DNA of 64,000 nucleotides from Ficedula albicollis (lineage: Eukaryota > Chordata > Aves > Passeriformes > Muscicapidae), in NCBI RefSeq assembly GCF_000247815.1, contig NC_021700.1, positions 21,468,746 to 21,532,745 of the forward strand. Direction: 5' to 3'. Made by a program: the position numbers and the translations under genes. Each line of letters opens with the position of its first letter. The stretch's first letter is position 1. The notes beneath the pieces are model-generated. The model had not been told where the DNA came from and searched no databases. It worked only from the letters and a program-made list of their open reading frames with translations. Of the stretch, positions 40,201 through 50,933 are shown piece after piece.

Positions 40201-43200
40201 ATCCATGTGCTGATGGGAAACTAAAGAATGAAGGGGGAAAAGGGTGAGGAGGAACAGGACCACATAGGAGCAAAGGATAACCAGATCTAAATAGTTTTCT
40301 CTTGGATTTGCAGTCTTTCTTGTTATACTGAGTGCTTGTGTCACATTGTTTGTGGTGCTAATTAGCCTTCTGACGTCATATAGGTACAGTTCTCTCAAAA
40401 GTTAATGTCAGTTCTGTAGTAGCAGTGGAAATCTTTGAAATGGCTGAAGCTTGCATGAAAGTTGTTGTAGCTTGAAAAAAAAATGCTTTTTTTCTTTTTA
40501 ATTCCCATGTTGAATCAAGTTGGATTCTTTCTGTTACCACCAACAACAGAGCTTCTTCAGGGTTCACTAGACCTCAGTGTGTAGCTTGGCATAGCTGCTC
40601 ACATTTAGTCACTGTGTTAGTGTGACTGTCATTTTTGGAAAAGTTGTTTGGTAAAGAATTGTGACACTGCACAGGGTACAGATTGTTGCTAATCTGAAAT
40701 GTGATGGTTCTGTCCCTAAGAATGATCTGTGTGGCCAATACAAAACCACCTCCAATAGTTTTCTGTTGTGCATGGTGTATTTTTTGATTTGTATTAAGTT
40801 CAGGTACTGCTATGTTGTATACTTCAAAGACAAGAATCAAGTTGTTATGAAGAGATCACTAAGCTTGTTTATTTTGTGTTGAGACAGATGTATATTGAAT
40901 GAGTACAGTGTTTAAGGATGCCATGAATAGTAATATTTTAAAGCCTTCCTAAAATTCTTAATTTTTAGCATTAAGTTGGGTGTAGAAAACCAGTGGGGGT
41001 TTTTTTGTGTTTTCATTTCTGTCTTGGTTTCTGGTTACTTGCGCTGATGTGACATCATCAAGGAACAGAAACAGTAAACATTAGTGATGCTTTAAACAGA
41101 ATGATTAGCAACAGCATACAGTAACAGTTTAATCCCTCCCGCATTTACTATTCTGTGCCGAAGAACCTCCATCATTGTATAGTTCTCAATGCTTGGGGAA
41201 AGGAAGTAAAATAGTGCTATATCTTACTGCTCCTCTGGAGAATGTGGGGTTTGAAGGTGATTAAAAGTCACAATGTGATTCTTACCTGCAATAGCTGTGC
41301 CCTCTGAAGATGTTGTAGATCTAACTGCTTCTGCTTAATAACAACATAGTATTTTGTTCTTTATATTGTAGGATAACTTTTCAAAGCTAATGCTTCAGGA
41401 AACAGGCATCTGGATTCGTAAATGATTTCTTGCAGTTTGATGTGATCTGAAACTCATCCAATCTGGTGCATGTGCATTATAGAAGTTTCTTAGTGGTGAG
41501 ATCAAATGCAGACATACTGGTCATTTCTGCACTAGCTGCACTGTTATAAAAGGGGGTTTTGAAGACCAGACCACTTTCCTAGGTCTAGGTATGTTTGTTT
41601 TGTTGCAAACCCACAATTTGCCTCTGAACGCTTGGACAAAATTTTTGTAGCTATATCCATAGAGATGAAAATGCTGCCTTTAAAAAAAATGAGATCACAG
41701 GCGCTGTCCTCATTTATGCCTTGGAAACCCTTTTTTGAAAGCTTCCCCAAGGAAACGAAGTCAACCCCAAAATCCAGCAGCTCCGATTTACTTGTGTGTG
41801 CATTGTTATGAATGTGTTTCCTTAACTGTCTTGTGCAAGAGTGCTGTTGTGATAAGTAACAAAATTTCACTTTGGCGCACTCTAGGCCATCAAGTTTTAA
41901 GATAATTAAAAGAACTCTAATAGAACTGTAGATAGTCTGGCAGAATAGATATTAAATATTAAAATAAAAGTCATATGGCAAGTTAGCCAGTCTAGGGACC
42001 TATCATAGTGCCTTTTGTGTTCCATATGTTGGTAAGCATACCAGTAGCCCTTGGCAGAACGCTTTTGAACTGCATGTCCCCTTCAGCACATCAGCAGGTT
42101 ATTTTGGAGCTCTCTGGAAGCAAATGTGAACCTTTGTGTGCCTTCTTAGAATGTGCGATCAGCTGTCCTCTTCCTGCATTAAAGGATTCTGGTTGTCAGC
42201 AGCTGTGACAGCTTTGGTACTAGGAGGTAACAAATCCTCAAGTAGGTCAGTCTCATGCTGCTTGAGGTAATGTTTCATTATTAACACCTTAGACTTGATC
42301 ACCCAAAATCAGTAGATAGTTCTGCTTCCTGAAACTTGCTAGATTTCTGTCAATGAGTTGGCAATTCAATGTTTCTTTGCTTTGCTCTAAATGTCTGTCT
42401 TTGGGTCAGATACTGAAACAAGAAGAAACAGTGGGATGGGATGACAGCATGTGCTTCCAAGAAAAGCAAGATGTATTTGTTTTTGATAATGGTCTGTGGA
42501 TCCTTTGTGTATCCGTGGTCATTCTCTCTTATCCTCCCTTGTTCCCCAGTCTGGGAATCTGAGATGAACTAAGCTGTCTGTGGTCTGCAGGCGTTTTTAC
42601 TTTGTGCAAAATATGTTTAATTTCAAAAGGTATACTTTCTAGAGATAAATATTTTCTCAGCTGTGTTTATCTTTTGTTTCCTCAATCACAATCATATGTT
42701 GTTTTGTTTGTTCAAGTTAGCTCACTGTAAGGCACACATTTCCCTCTGATGTGGCAGGTTGTGAATTAGTCTTGCCAGTAAACACTGACAGTAAAACTTA
42801 CTTATTGTCATTGTGTAGGAAATGATTATGCACATCTTCATGTACCCCCTGATACTTAAAAAAAAAAAAAAAAAAGTCTGGTTATGGGCATCCTTTGGCA
42901 GGCCACGTCCTCTTCAGTGATTCCAGTGCTGCAATGTTGCTCTTCCTCAATCTGCTTTGGAATCCCTCATCTTCCTTGTCCCCATTCCAAAGGGGAAAAA
43001 ACCAACTGATCTCCTTGCTCAAAAATTGTTCTTGGTTTACTAGACAGATTTTAGTGGTTCAGTATGGGATCTTTCTGCCTAATACAAGTCTTTAGTATGG
43101 ATAATTTTGGTCAGTCTAAAGTCTTTTCAGCTAAATGTACTTTCCTGCTGAATATGAATGGATGTTTAAGGACAAGCGCAGATAATCTGGATTCTGCGAT

Positions 43201-43344
43201 ACTATTCTGGAGTTATTTAAAGAAATATTTTGCTGGTTTTACTGTTTTCATTTAAAATGGAGGATGGTTATCGAGAGGTGAAGGCTGCCTGAAATGTCTT
43301 TGAAGCAAGCAGTTCTTTACCCACTCCCTCTTGCTCTCTCTCTC
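34296..43344 (+). other. ERBIN: intronic stretch, possible conserved non-coding DNA
   Basis: I find no gene or transposable element in these ~9 kb. Two patches (about 37430-37770 and 38760-39130) are rich in TAAT-type homeodomain-like motifs without low-complexity tracts, which is often seen in conserved enhancers. A perfect cyclic-AMP response element is present at 40371-40378. A 15-base direct repeat occurs at 38304-38318 and 38324-38338, and an A run lies at about 42860-42875. Conservation cannot be judged from one sequence. Confidence 0.4.
40358..40378. promoter_or_regulatory. palindromic homeodomain-type site next to a perfect CRE
   Basis: The 8-base palindrome CTAATTAG (40358-40365) is followed five bases later by TGACGTCA (40371-40378), the full consensus for CREB/ATF factors. 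The CRE contains a CpG, and CpG is depleted in this intron, so a perfect site is notable. Binding is not shown; this is a motif match only. Confidence 0.3.
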
Positions 43345-44165
43345 TCATTTATTTTGTTTTGTTTTTGTTTCCTCAAACAGTTTGGAGAAAGTAACAACTG
43401 CTTGAGCCTTCTTATTCATTGTATTGAAGAATAACCCTACATCCTGATCTGTTGCATGAAAGTTCGCTACGTGTTCTGGGTACATCAGTATTCTTTCAAA
43501 GTTGACCTCCAAAAGCAATTGAAAGAATTCTGAGGATTTGAGGTGGACTGTAACCCCACTGTAGAAGGCAGCCACATTTGTCAGACATGACTTCCCCTTA
43601 GTGAAGACATGCTGTATGTCAGAAATCACTTCCTTGTTCTCTGTGTGCCTGAACAGAGTTTTCAGGAGGATCTGCTCAATGGTCTTTATGGGCAGTGAGG
43701 TGAGACCTGACTGATTTGTAAATTCCATGGGTCTTTATTTTCCTTTTTAAAAATGGGGGTTGTGTGTCCTTTTTCCAGTCAATAGAACTTCTACAACTTG
43801 TCAAGTATAGGTAGCGGCTTACCTACTTCCTCTGTCAATTCCTTCAGGATCTATGGATGTACCTCATCAGATCCCATGGACTTGAGAACCTTCATGTTCA
43901 TTTAGATGGTCTCAAACCTGATCTTCTCTACAGCAGGTAGTTAGTTCTGGATTCTTCTGGTCCCTGCCTTTGCCTTCTGCAGCTCTGGTGAGGTGGCTGG
44001 AGAACTTGCTGATGAAGACTGAGACAAAAAATGAGTTGAGTGCTTTGGCCTTTTCCATGTCCCAGGTAGCCAGTTTTCCCATTGTCTTTGGAGAGGACCC
44101 ACATTTTCATAGTCTTCTTTTTATCACCCATGTGCCTATAGAAATAACAGAAATCACCTTCCTTC
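43345..44165 (-). mobile_element. older CR1 LINE copy, antisense, reverse transcriptase fragment (part 1)
   Basis: The minus strand translates to CR1 ORF2 remnants. A frame at 43728-43345 contains the RT segment with residues [17 protein letters not shown], matching the conserved CR1 stretch around [11 protein letters not shown]. The region up to 44165 carries the linker between endonuclease and RT (residues like FYRHMGDKKKT). The frames are broken and no full catalytic core is present. The + strand wording near 43870 (CAGATCCCATGGACTTGAGA) is also the typical antisense CR1 text. The copy continues at about 44605 after another CR1 inserted into it. Confidence 0.85.
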
Positions 44166-44604
44166 TTTAAGGAAGGAACCTTGAAGATCATCAAATTCAC
44201 ACCCTCCATCTGTGGACACTTCCAAGCATGTGGCGTCCACAACTTCTTTGGGCAGTCTGTTTCAGAACCTCATCACTCTCATAGTAAAGAATTTCTTGTA
44301 CTGGACACGCTACTCCTAGTGAGGTATTACAAGGGCAGAGGAGAGGGGCAGAATCATGTCCCTCGGCTGCTGTTTTGATATAGACCAGGATACAGTTGGC
44401 TTTCTGGGCTGTGAGCACACACTGTTGTCCAGCTTTTTATCCAGGAGAACCCTCAAGAACCCCCTCTTGACAGGGCTGTTCTCACTGAGTTTGCCTCCCA
44501 GTCTGTGTTCATATCTGGGATTGCCCTGACCTTAGTGCAGCACCTTCCATTTGGCCTTGTTGAGCTCTCATGGACCCGCTTTTGAAGCTTGTTCCAATTC
44601 CCTC
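44166..44604 (-). mobile_element. CR1 LINE 3' portion inserted into the older CR1
   Basis: On the minus strand this segment encodes the C-terminal end of CR1 ORF2 (residues like AQKANCILVYIK near 44418-44380) and continues into the 3' region at about 44166-44290. A 3' end cannot lie upstream of the RT of the same antisense copy. The block therefore separates two parts of one older element (43345-44165 and 44605-44765) and is best read as a nested insertion. The terminal CR1 repeat is not clear at its 3' boundary near 44166, so that edge is approximate. Confidence 0.75.
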
Positions 44605-44765
44605 TGTACAGCAAAGCTTTTCTTGTTGTCCTTGATGCCCCTGGCCAGATTTAATATCACCAGTGCTTTAGTTTTCCTAACCTGATCTCTGACTGCTCAG
44701 ACAATCTTTCACTATTTTTCTTAGGCTGTCTGTCCTTGTTTTCACCCTCTGTAGACTAAAGCCGG
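44605..44765 (-). mobile_element. older CR1 LINE copy, antisense (part 2, endonuclease end)
   Basis: From about 44605 the sequence resumes the CR1 ORF2 region lying upstream of the RT linker: the + strand text CTTGTTGTCCTTGATGCCCC matches the equivalent point of the longer antisense CR1 at about 52655. It would join directly to the element ending at 44165 if the 440-base insertion were removed. It ends near 44765 in unique DNA, so the element is 5' truncated within its endonuclease region. Confidence 0.7.
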
Positions 44766-45060
44766 TGGTAAGTTGGAACAAAAATACTTCAGTGGAATGA
44801 GAAATACTTGCTCACTCAGTTGTGAGCAACTCTGGAGCACGGGAGTCAGACCAACAGTCCATCTGGAAAGCATTCTCTAGTAGCGTTAGGGTTTTAATTA
44901 AGAGAGTGAGAACAGGACGGATGCATAATAAAATAGTTCCCGCAATATTCTCTCCATAAAGCTGAGTGCTAGAGCTTTTTGAGTAGAGAAACATATTGAG
45001 ACTCAGTCTGATGTGATTGATATAATGTTAGAGTATCTGAACTAGCTGAGGTCTTTGTGG

Positions 45061-45880
45061 TGTTGCAGCCTTAGGGGGAAGGGAGCACCTAAGATTTGTA
45101 GATAGTCATTGGTTGAAAGGAATGAGAAGTCAGATGATCCACAAAAGCTTATGAAGTTTTATTAGTAAATTACACACTTGGCTTGGAAATTGGTATGTTA
45201 GTACCCTGAGCTCTTATATAAGCATGTGGCTATGGATTTTGGACAAAGGGGTAGGGTATAAGGGAAGAGAGAAAAATTAATTAAAAGAGGGGGACAAAGA
45301 AAGGGAAGGAGGAAGGAAAGAAAGAGATTACCAGTCCTGGCTGCAGCATCAGTTCAGCTGATGGCATATGTGAAGCCACTGCCTTAGTTTAGTGCCTTGG
45401 TTTAGATCAGGGTACCTACTAATAGATAAGCTTTCCCTGCCCTGGAGATAAGTGTCACACTTTCTATGCAAATTATTTATCACTCACAGTCCAGGTTCTT
45501 GTGGAAGTGGGTCAGAGGGCTTTGGGTCTTTGGTCTTGTTCTCCCCATACAGTCCATGCCTGTTTCTCCACTTGGAAATGGGTCAGAGGGCTTTGGGGGC
45601 CTTTGGTGGTCTCGTTCCCCCCCTCTACATTCCAGACCTATTGCTCAACCTCATTTCTCTGTTTGTGCTGTTCTGAGTTGTGCTTATCTCCAGGAGGTAG
45701 ATCAAAGACCTTTGTCCCAGAAAAGTGCTGTCCTACCTCCATATGGCCCCTTGTCCAGTCACATCTTGTTCTTTCTCACAGTGTGTTATTGCCAGTTATT
45801 GGCTGTTATTACCTACAGTCCTTGGCTGGTGCCATGGCCACTCTGCTATTGGTGTTTGAGACAAACACATCAGCCCTCTA
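45061..45880 (+). mobile_element. LTR-like interspersed repeat, copy A
   Basis: This block shares extended similarity with 56071-56790 on the same strand. Both begin TGT followed by a motif ending AAGGGGAAGG-like sequence and share CCACAAAAGCTTATGAAGTTTT, a purine-rich stretch, TAAGCTTTCCCTGCCCTGGA and a closing part with GTTTGAGACAAACACATCAG. Start with TGT, length of ~0.7-0.8 kb and dispersed copies fit a solo LTR of an endogenous retrovirus, but no clear CA end, target duplication or retroviral gene is visible. Copy A has an internal tandem duplication: the GTCAGAGGGCTTTGG segment recurs at 45511 and 45582 (71-base offset), and copy B has it once. Open frames up to 194 codons across it are not genes. 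The 3' limit is approximate. Confidence 0.6.
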
Positions 45881-48056
45881 GACTTCTGCGGTTCTGGTGC
45901 ATGGTTAGTTTGAGCTCCTCTAAATATATTACTTTCTTAGAGAGGTTGTTGTGCTTTCCTGCAAGCTGTGTGGTGATAGGAGGTTTCTGCTATTGGAAAC
46001 TCATCAGTGTTTACAGTTGTAGTTACAGCACATTCTTAGCTGTCTTTTGATAGAGGCTTAAAGTTATGAGACTCAATGTCACAGTTTCAAGTGACATTAT
46101 GGAAACATCAGTTGCACTGAGTTCATTGCTTTTGTTTGATTTTGTAACTGATGTCTCTTGTTCAGAGACTTGTGTAGCTGCTAAATTTGTAAAGCAGCAT
46201 AACTTGAAATATCTAGGTAGAGTGTATTCTTCCCCTCATGCACACACTTGCTGTATTTTTGCCTCTGGATGTTTGAGATGGGATGAGTTGCTTTTTCGTG
46301 GTTTGGAAGTCTGCAAACAGTTGAAATGGTAATGTCTCCCTACCACTGGATTTTATTCTTTTAGGCATTTCAACAGCGACAGCCAAACAGGTGTCAGGAA
46401 ATGAGGCAAGAGTAATCTCTTTTTGTTTATTGTTTTTGTGATGATTATAGGGCTAGCTGTTTCTTTGATAGCTTTTCTACTGTGAATGCTTTGCCTTCAG
46501 ACTCTTGACCTTAGGTCTTTATCTTTCAGAGACACAATCACCTGACTTTCTCTTTGTCAGATCCAGCTCTGTATTGTTGTGTTCTCTGGATGAATTCTGC
46601 TTATCCTAGCAAAACTATTGCAGACCTGTATTTCTTCTTTTTAGGAGTTTGTGTACAGTGTAGGGATCACACGGTTTTGCAGTAGGAGAAAAGTGCTGTG
46701 GGAAAGAAGCATGCAGACATGGCAATTTGACTGACTCTTCTAAGAGCCCCAGTTGCAGAATCTGGTTTGATTGTTCATATCTTTCTTGATCTTTTAAATT
46801 CTCTTGAGTGGTTCTGCTCCGCCTTTCTGAGGCTGGCTAAGCTAATAGAGATTTTCTTTTCTTTAGTAGGGAACTTGAAAGGCTTGTGGCTTGATATTAC
46901 TTTTACCCCTTGCTGGTTGCATGTCTTGGATGCCCTTCTATTGAAAAAATTTAAAGATGTGTGCAGTGTAGTGTATTGAAGTTCATTTGGTATGAATGCA
47001 GAAGCTTACACCAGTGACTCCCAAATAAGGAATAGGACATGTGATATGCAAAAGTTGATTGTAGTGCAATCCTGCTGTGGCAGTCCTGACTTCTGTGGGA
47101 GTTCATTGTGCTGTTTTTTACCCCAAAAGAAGGAACTTGCTGTTCTCCTGGAACAAATTGATTTTAAATCTCTCTCAGGATCTATTTATTTATTTTATGG
47201 TGGCCTAATCCTGCTTTTATTGGAAAAAAAATGAAATATAGTTCCATTTTTAGGCAATTCTTTTGAATGAAGCTACTACCTATGATCCCCACAATTTAAA
47301 TTCTTCTCTAGATACTGAAAATTTGACAGATTATACTTTGCCTGACTTAGCTTCTTATCTGCTCTACATAACTTTGTGCTTGGTTAGATGGTCTGTCTGA
47401 CTACAGTGACATTTAATTCCTCTGAAGATACGTTCTACTTCTGCCTTTGTTGAAGGCAGAGTTAATCTTTCCCATCAGTCCAGCCACTAATTTTGTGTGT
47501 GTTCAGTCAAAAACACTGGATGCTTTCATTTGTTTTTAATTGTTCTACTTCAGTGAAGTTAGCATCAGAGATCTGTTATGGCTTATTGTATAAAGCACCG
47601 CAACTTTCTAAAAAATTTCTGAAGTTAACAATGCAAAAATTTACTCTTCTCATCTTTGGTTAATTTTTGATGTATTTTTTTCTTGGAATTCTTCAGAACT
47701 GAATGCAAGAGAAAACTATGTGATGCTTAATATTTTAATATAGTAACTATAAAGGGAGTAAAAATGAAACAACTTGTAGACAGAATGCTGTAAAATAAAA
47801 ACATGGTAAAAAGCAATGCTTTGTACACAAAACATTGTTCTCCTTTAAAAGAATATATGCAGTTTTGCTGTCTTGGAAATCTTTCAAGTACTCTGGAATA
47901 TTCTACCTGTTGTTCACACAAATGTAAAGCTTTTCTTTTAACAAAACCAAAACTACAAAAGCCAAAAGGCTACCCAACCCAATACAAGAAAATAGTAGTT
48001 TGTCCTTACCTAGTAGTGATAGGGTTGACTAAAATTTGTCCCTTTGTCTCAAACAG
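45881..48056 (+). other. ERBIN: intronic DNA, no gene or element recognised
   Basis: AT-rich sequence with short open frames only. It ends in a pyrimidine-rich tract and AAACAG acceptor that border the candidate exon at 48057. Confidence 0.45.
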
Positions 48057-48113
48057 AATGTTGACTTTGAAAGCTCAGGGAAGAAGCAGCAGGGAGAAGA
48101 AAGTAACACAGTG
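48057..48113 (+). other. ERBIN: candidate 57-bp untranslated exon of ERBIN with upstream ATG
   Basis: The segment is bounded by a strong acceptor (pyrimidine-rich tract ending TTTGTCTCAAACAG at 48056) and a near-consensus donor (GTG then GTAAGTG, donor at 48114). It lies between the CpG-island exon and the first coding exon on the same strand. It begins AATG, giving an upstream ATG at 48058. If spliced directly to 60817, that ATG opens a 20-codon frame (18 codons here plus TGT GCC across and after the junction) that stops at TGA 60821-60823. Splice signals alone cannot prove use; pseudo-exons with good scores occur by chance in long introns. Confidence 0.4.
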
Positions 48114-50664
48114 GTAAGTGCATTATTTTTCTTTCCTCTGGACCAACTGCCTAGTGTATTAAAATAGAAACCCTCTTATTTATTCATATACTGTTATAAT
48201 TGCTTTGAATTCAAAGCACTTGAATTTTATTCTGCATCACATCTCATGTTGCTTTGAAGGCAGTTTTTTTTAGTTCTGAATATCTGTTGAAGACCCAAGT
48301 AAATTGTATCTATTTACATGTATTTGTGTGCATATATAGAAAGGGCAATATATGGAAAAGAAAATAATTTGTTTTGAAGCTCAGTGTTCATTATTAAGTG
48401 TTTTGGCTTGAGAACTTTAGAATACTGAGTTTTGTAAATTTTTTTCCAGTTCTTAGAAATGATAAACATATGTTTTTAGAAATCTTGGATAAAAGGTACC
48501 TGAAAAAATAAGTTTTTAAGATAAAAGTTTTTGTTGATCTTCTTACTGTCCTTTTTGGTTTGTAGCTCTAATGCGTAGACATACATCATATCATATATTT
48601 TCTCTCTTACTGGTGTGTTAACATTTTTTAGCTAGAGAGCATATATAAAAAAGTGAGAAGTGTAAGATGATGTTTTATGTGCTCTGTGGAAAAACAGCAC
48701 ATGTTCAGAATCAGTTTTTTTTCTTTGTTAAATGATGTCAGTGCAGGTGGCACTAACTTGCTTTTGCCTCATACTGTAAGGGTTTGTAGAGGCAAGTATT
48801 TTTCCTGAATAAAATGTGCACCCAATAGAATATTTAGTCATTGGAAGATCTATATGAATTCCTGTAGAGGAACTGTTAGTGCTTAGTCCCTCTCCTGCCC
48901 CAGAAAAAAAAAACCCCAACAGCATATGACAGCAGCTTCCATCTGCTCTGATTTTATTAATAGCACTGCTCAGATTGTGGAAGTGCTAATAACTATTGAC
49001 TCCTCAATGACTTTAATTTTGAGACTATAAAATAGTGGTTCAAAGGATACAAAACCTTCTGCATATTTTATCTAGTATTTCTATAAACAGCATATGCTTA
49101 AATAGAGAGAAGCATGTGCACATGTTTGTGTTTTATAACCTTTTGTGTAACCTACAATGCTGTAGGCTTTGTGTGCTTTGGCATTCTGCACTGAGCTAAT
49201 AATCAGCGCTGTTGCTGCACTGCCTCAGCTGTGCCTGCTGCACCATAATGTTTGTTGCTTCCTATGAGCAAATGGCTAGCAATGCCTCTTGCCTTCACTT
49301 CTACTGTGCTCGGTCATCTCTTTTGACTGTGGTGTGTGTGTGTGTATATATATATATGTTTATTTATTTATTTATTTATATATATCTCTTTTGACTGTAT
49401 AACTAGAGGAATTAAGATGCTATCTCTTCCTTTCTGCTGGAATAGATGCTGACTGTATGTGATACAAAATATTTTCTCATACTGTAGTAATTCCTTAAAA
49501 AATGAAACTTGGAGCATAAGCTGTTTATTATGGTTTTTTACCTCTACCAGAGGCTTGCCATCTTTTCGTCTGGTTGCTCTGTGTATTTAAATTTCATTGT
49601 TTTCTTTATATAGTAAGTCAGGAATTTGTTTCCATAGATCTCTTTCACTGTAGCAATGAAAGAAAATGAGGTTGTTTGATGTAGAAATTAGTGGATTTGG
49701 AAAGCAAAGTAGTTTGGAAGTAGCTTGGTTCCAGTTAGCTGTACCAAATAGCTGTGATTACTAGGTATATAGTAGTTGTGATTATTCCCATTGCATATTT
49801 TAAAAAAATATGGCTAGTGGGGGATGGAGTGCACTTCAATATCCTGTTGGTATAAATATTTCATATTTCTGGCTATGTATTAACTTAAAAATGAGAAAAA
49901 ATAAATCCGAACTCTGTCAGTTCCATAATGTAAAGGAATTTTTTAGCCGTCTGAAAACATCAGTGTTGAAATACTGAAATATCAATGTCATGGCTTTTGA
50001 AGAAGCTTGGGTTGTTGCATATTCCATGAAGATTTGTGGGAGTCCTGCAGTTTCCTTCAGATTTCAGTCTGCCATTGTAAAAATCACTGATTTATATGGT
50101 ACTTTTTTTTATGTAAGGAAGAGAAGTGGATGAGATTCAAAGGCAGTAGTTTGAAAAATCAATTTATTCCTCCCTCTTAAGGTTTTCTTAGTAACATGAC
50201 AAATACACACCCAAAGAATATGCAATCAAGTGAAACATCAGAAATGAAGCTCAGATCTGATGCTAATCTCAGCAGTGCTGTTGATGATATCCAATTAGAA
50301 ACCATTCTTTAGAGGAAGTATTACACTGACACTTACTTGGATAGATTTACTGTCCAGATGGAAGTTATTTTCTAGGGCTGTCACAGAAAAAGAGCAAAAG
50401 AAAATGTGTGAGAACATACTTGCAGCAACCTGGGCTGCAGTTGTGTTACGACAGTATGTGTGTGTGTGCACTGCTGTGTATTGTTAAGCAGTGTTATTAT
50501 GAAAAGTCAATATAAATATTTTTTTAAAAGCATAACAAGTACATTTGCTTGGTTATCTGAACATTGTAAAATTTTATTTTTTCCTGTAAACGAAAATCTG
50601 TAATTTTTCACTCTCCCCTTTTTTTTTGTAAGGATATTGCTGTGAAAGATCTTGCCTTAAATTC
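48114..50664 (+). other. ERBIN: intronic DNA with microsatellite
   Basis: No gene is seen. The main feature is a compound simple repeat at 49331-49383. The rest is AT-rich and without recognisable elements up to the CR1 block. Confidence 0.45.
49316..49398. repeat. compound (GT)n(TA)n(TTTA)n microsatellite flanked by a 15-base direct repeat
   Basis: Alternating GT, then TA, then TTTA units fill about 49331-49383. The sequence ATCTCTTTTGACTGT occurs immediately before (49316-49330) and immediately after (49384-49398) the tract. The arrangement suggests repeat expansion within a small duplicated segment. Confidence 0.85.
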
Positions 50665-50933
50665 GAAGAATCACAGAAGAGAACAGTTACAAGGGACCCC
50701 TGGAGATATCTCATCCAAGGCAGGGTCACCTAGAGCAGGTTTCAAAGGAGCAGGTCTATCTGGGTTTTGAATGTCTCCAGAGAGGGAGACTGCATGACCT
50801 CCTTGAGCAACCTGTTCTAGTGCTCTGCCACCCTCAACATAAAGTTGTTCTTCCTCATCCTGAGGTGAATCCCCTCTCAGTCTTCTCTTCTCTAGACTAA
50901 ACAGGCCCAGCTCTCTGTCTCTCCTCGTAAAAA
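50665..50933 (-). mobile_element. CR1 LINE 3' end fragment, antisense
   Basis: The + strand begins AGAATCACAGAA (50667-50678), the complement of the terminal CR1 repeat. It continues through the reversed 3' region with CAGCAACCTGTTC-like and ACCCTCAACATAAAG-type text and stops near 50933 in sequence corresponding to the end of ORF2 (CTAGACTAAACAGG). It is about 270 bases long, strongly 5' truncated, and directly adjacent to a second antisense CR1 whose 3' end begins at once after it. Confidence 0.85.

Noticed and set aside
45466..46050. 194-codon open frame on the + strand
   Set aside because: It lies largely inside the LTR-like repeat; copy B carries related but rearranged frames, and no conserved protein is recognisable.
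47803..48117. 104-codon + strand open frame covering the candidate exon
   Set aside because: The frame crosses the acceptor and donor and has no recognisable protein similarity; only the splice-bounded 57 bases are of interest.
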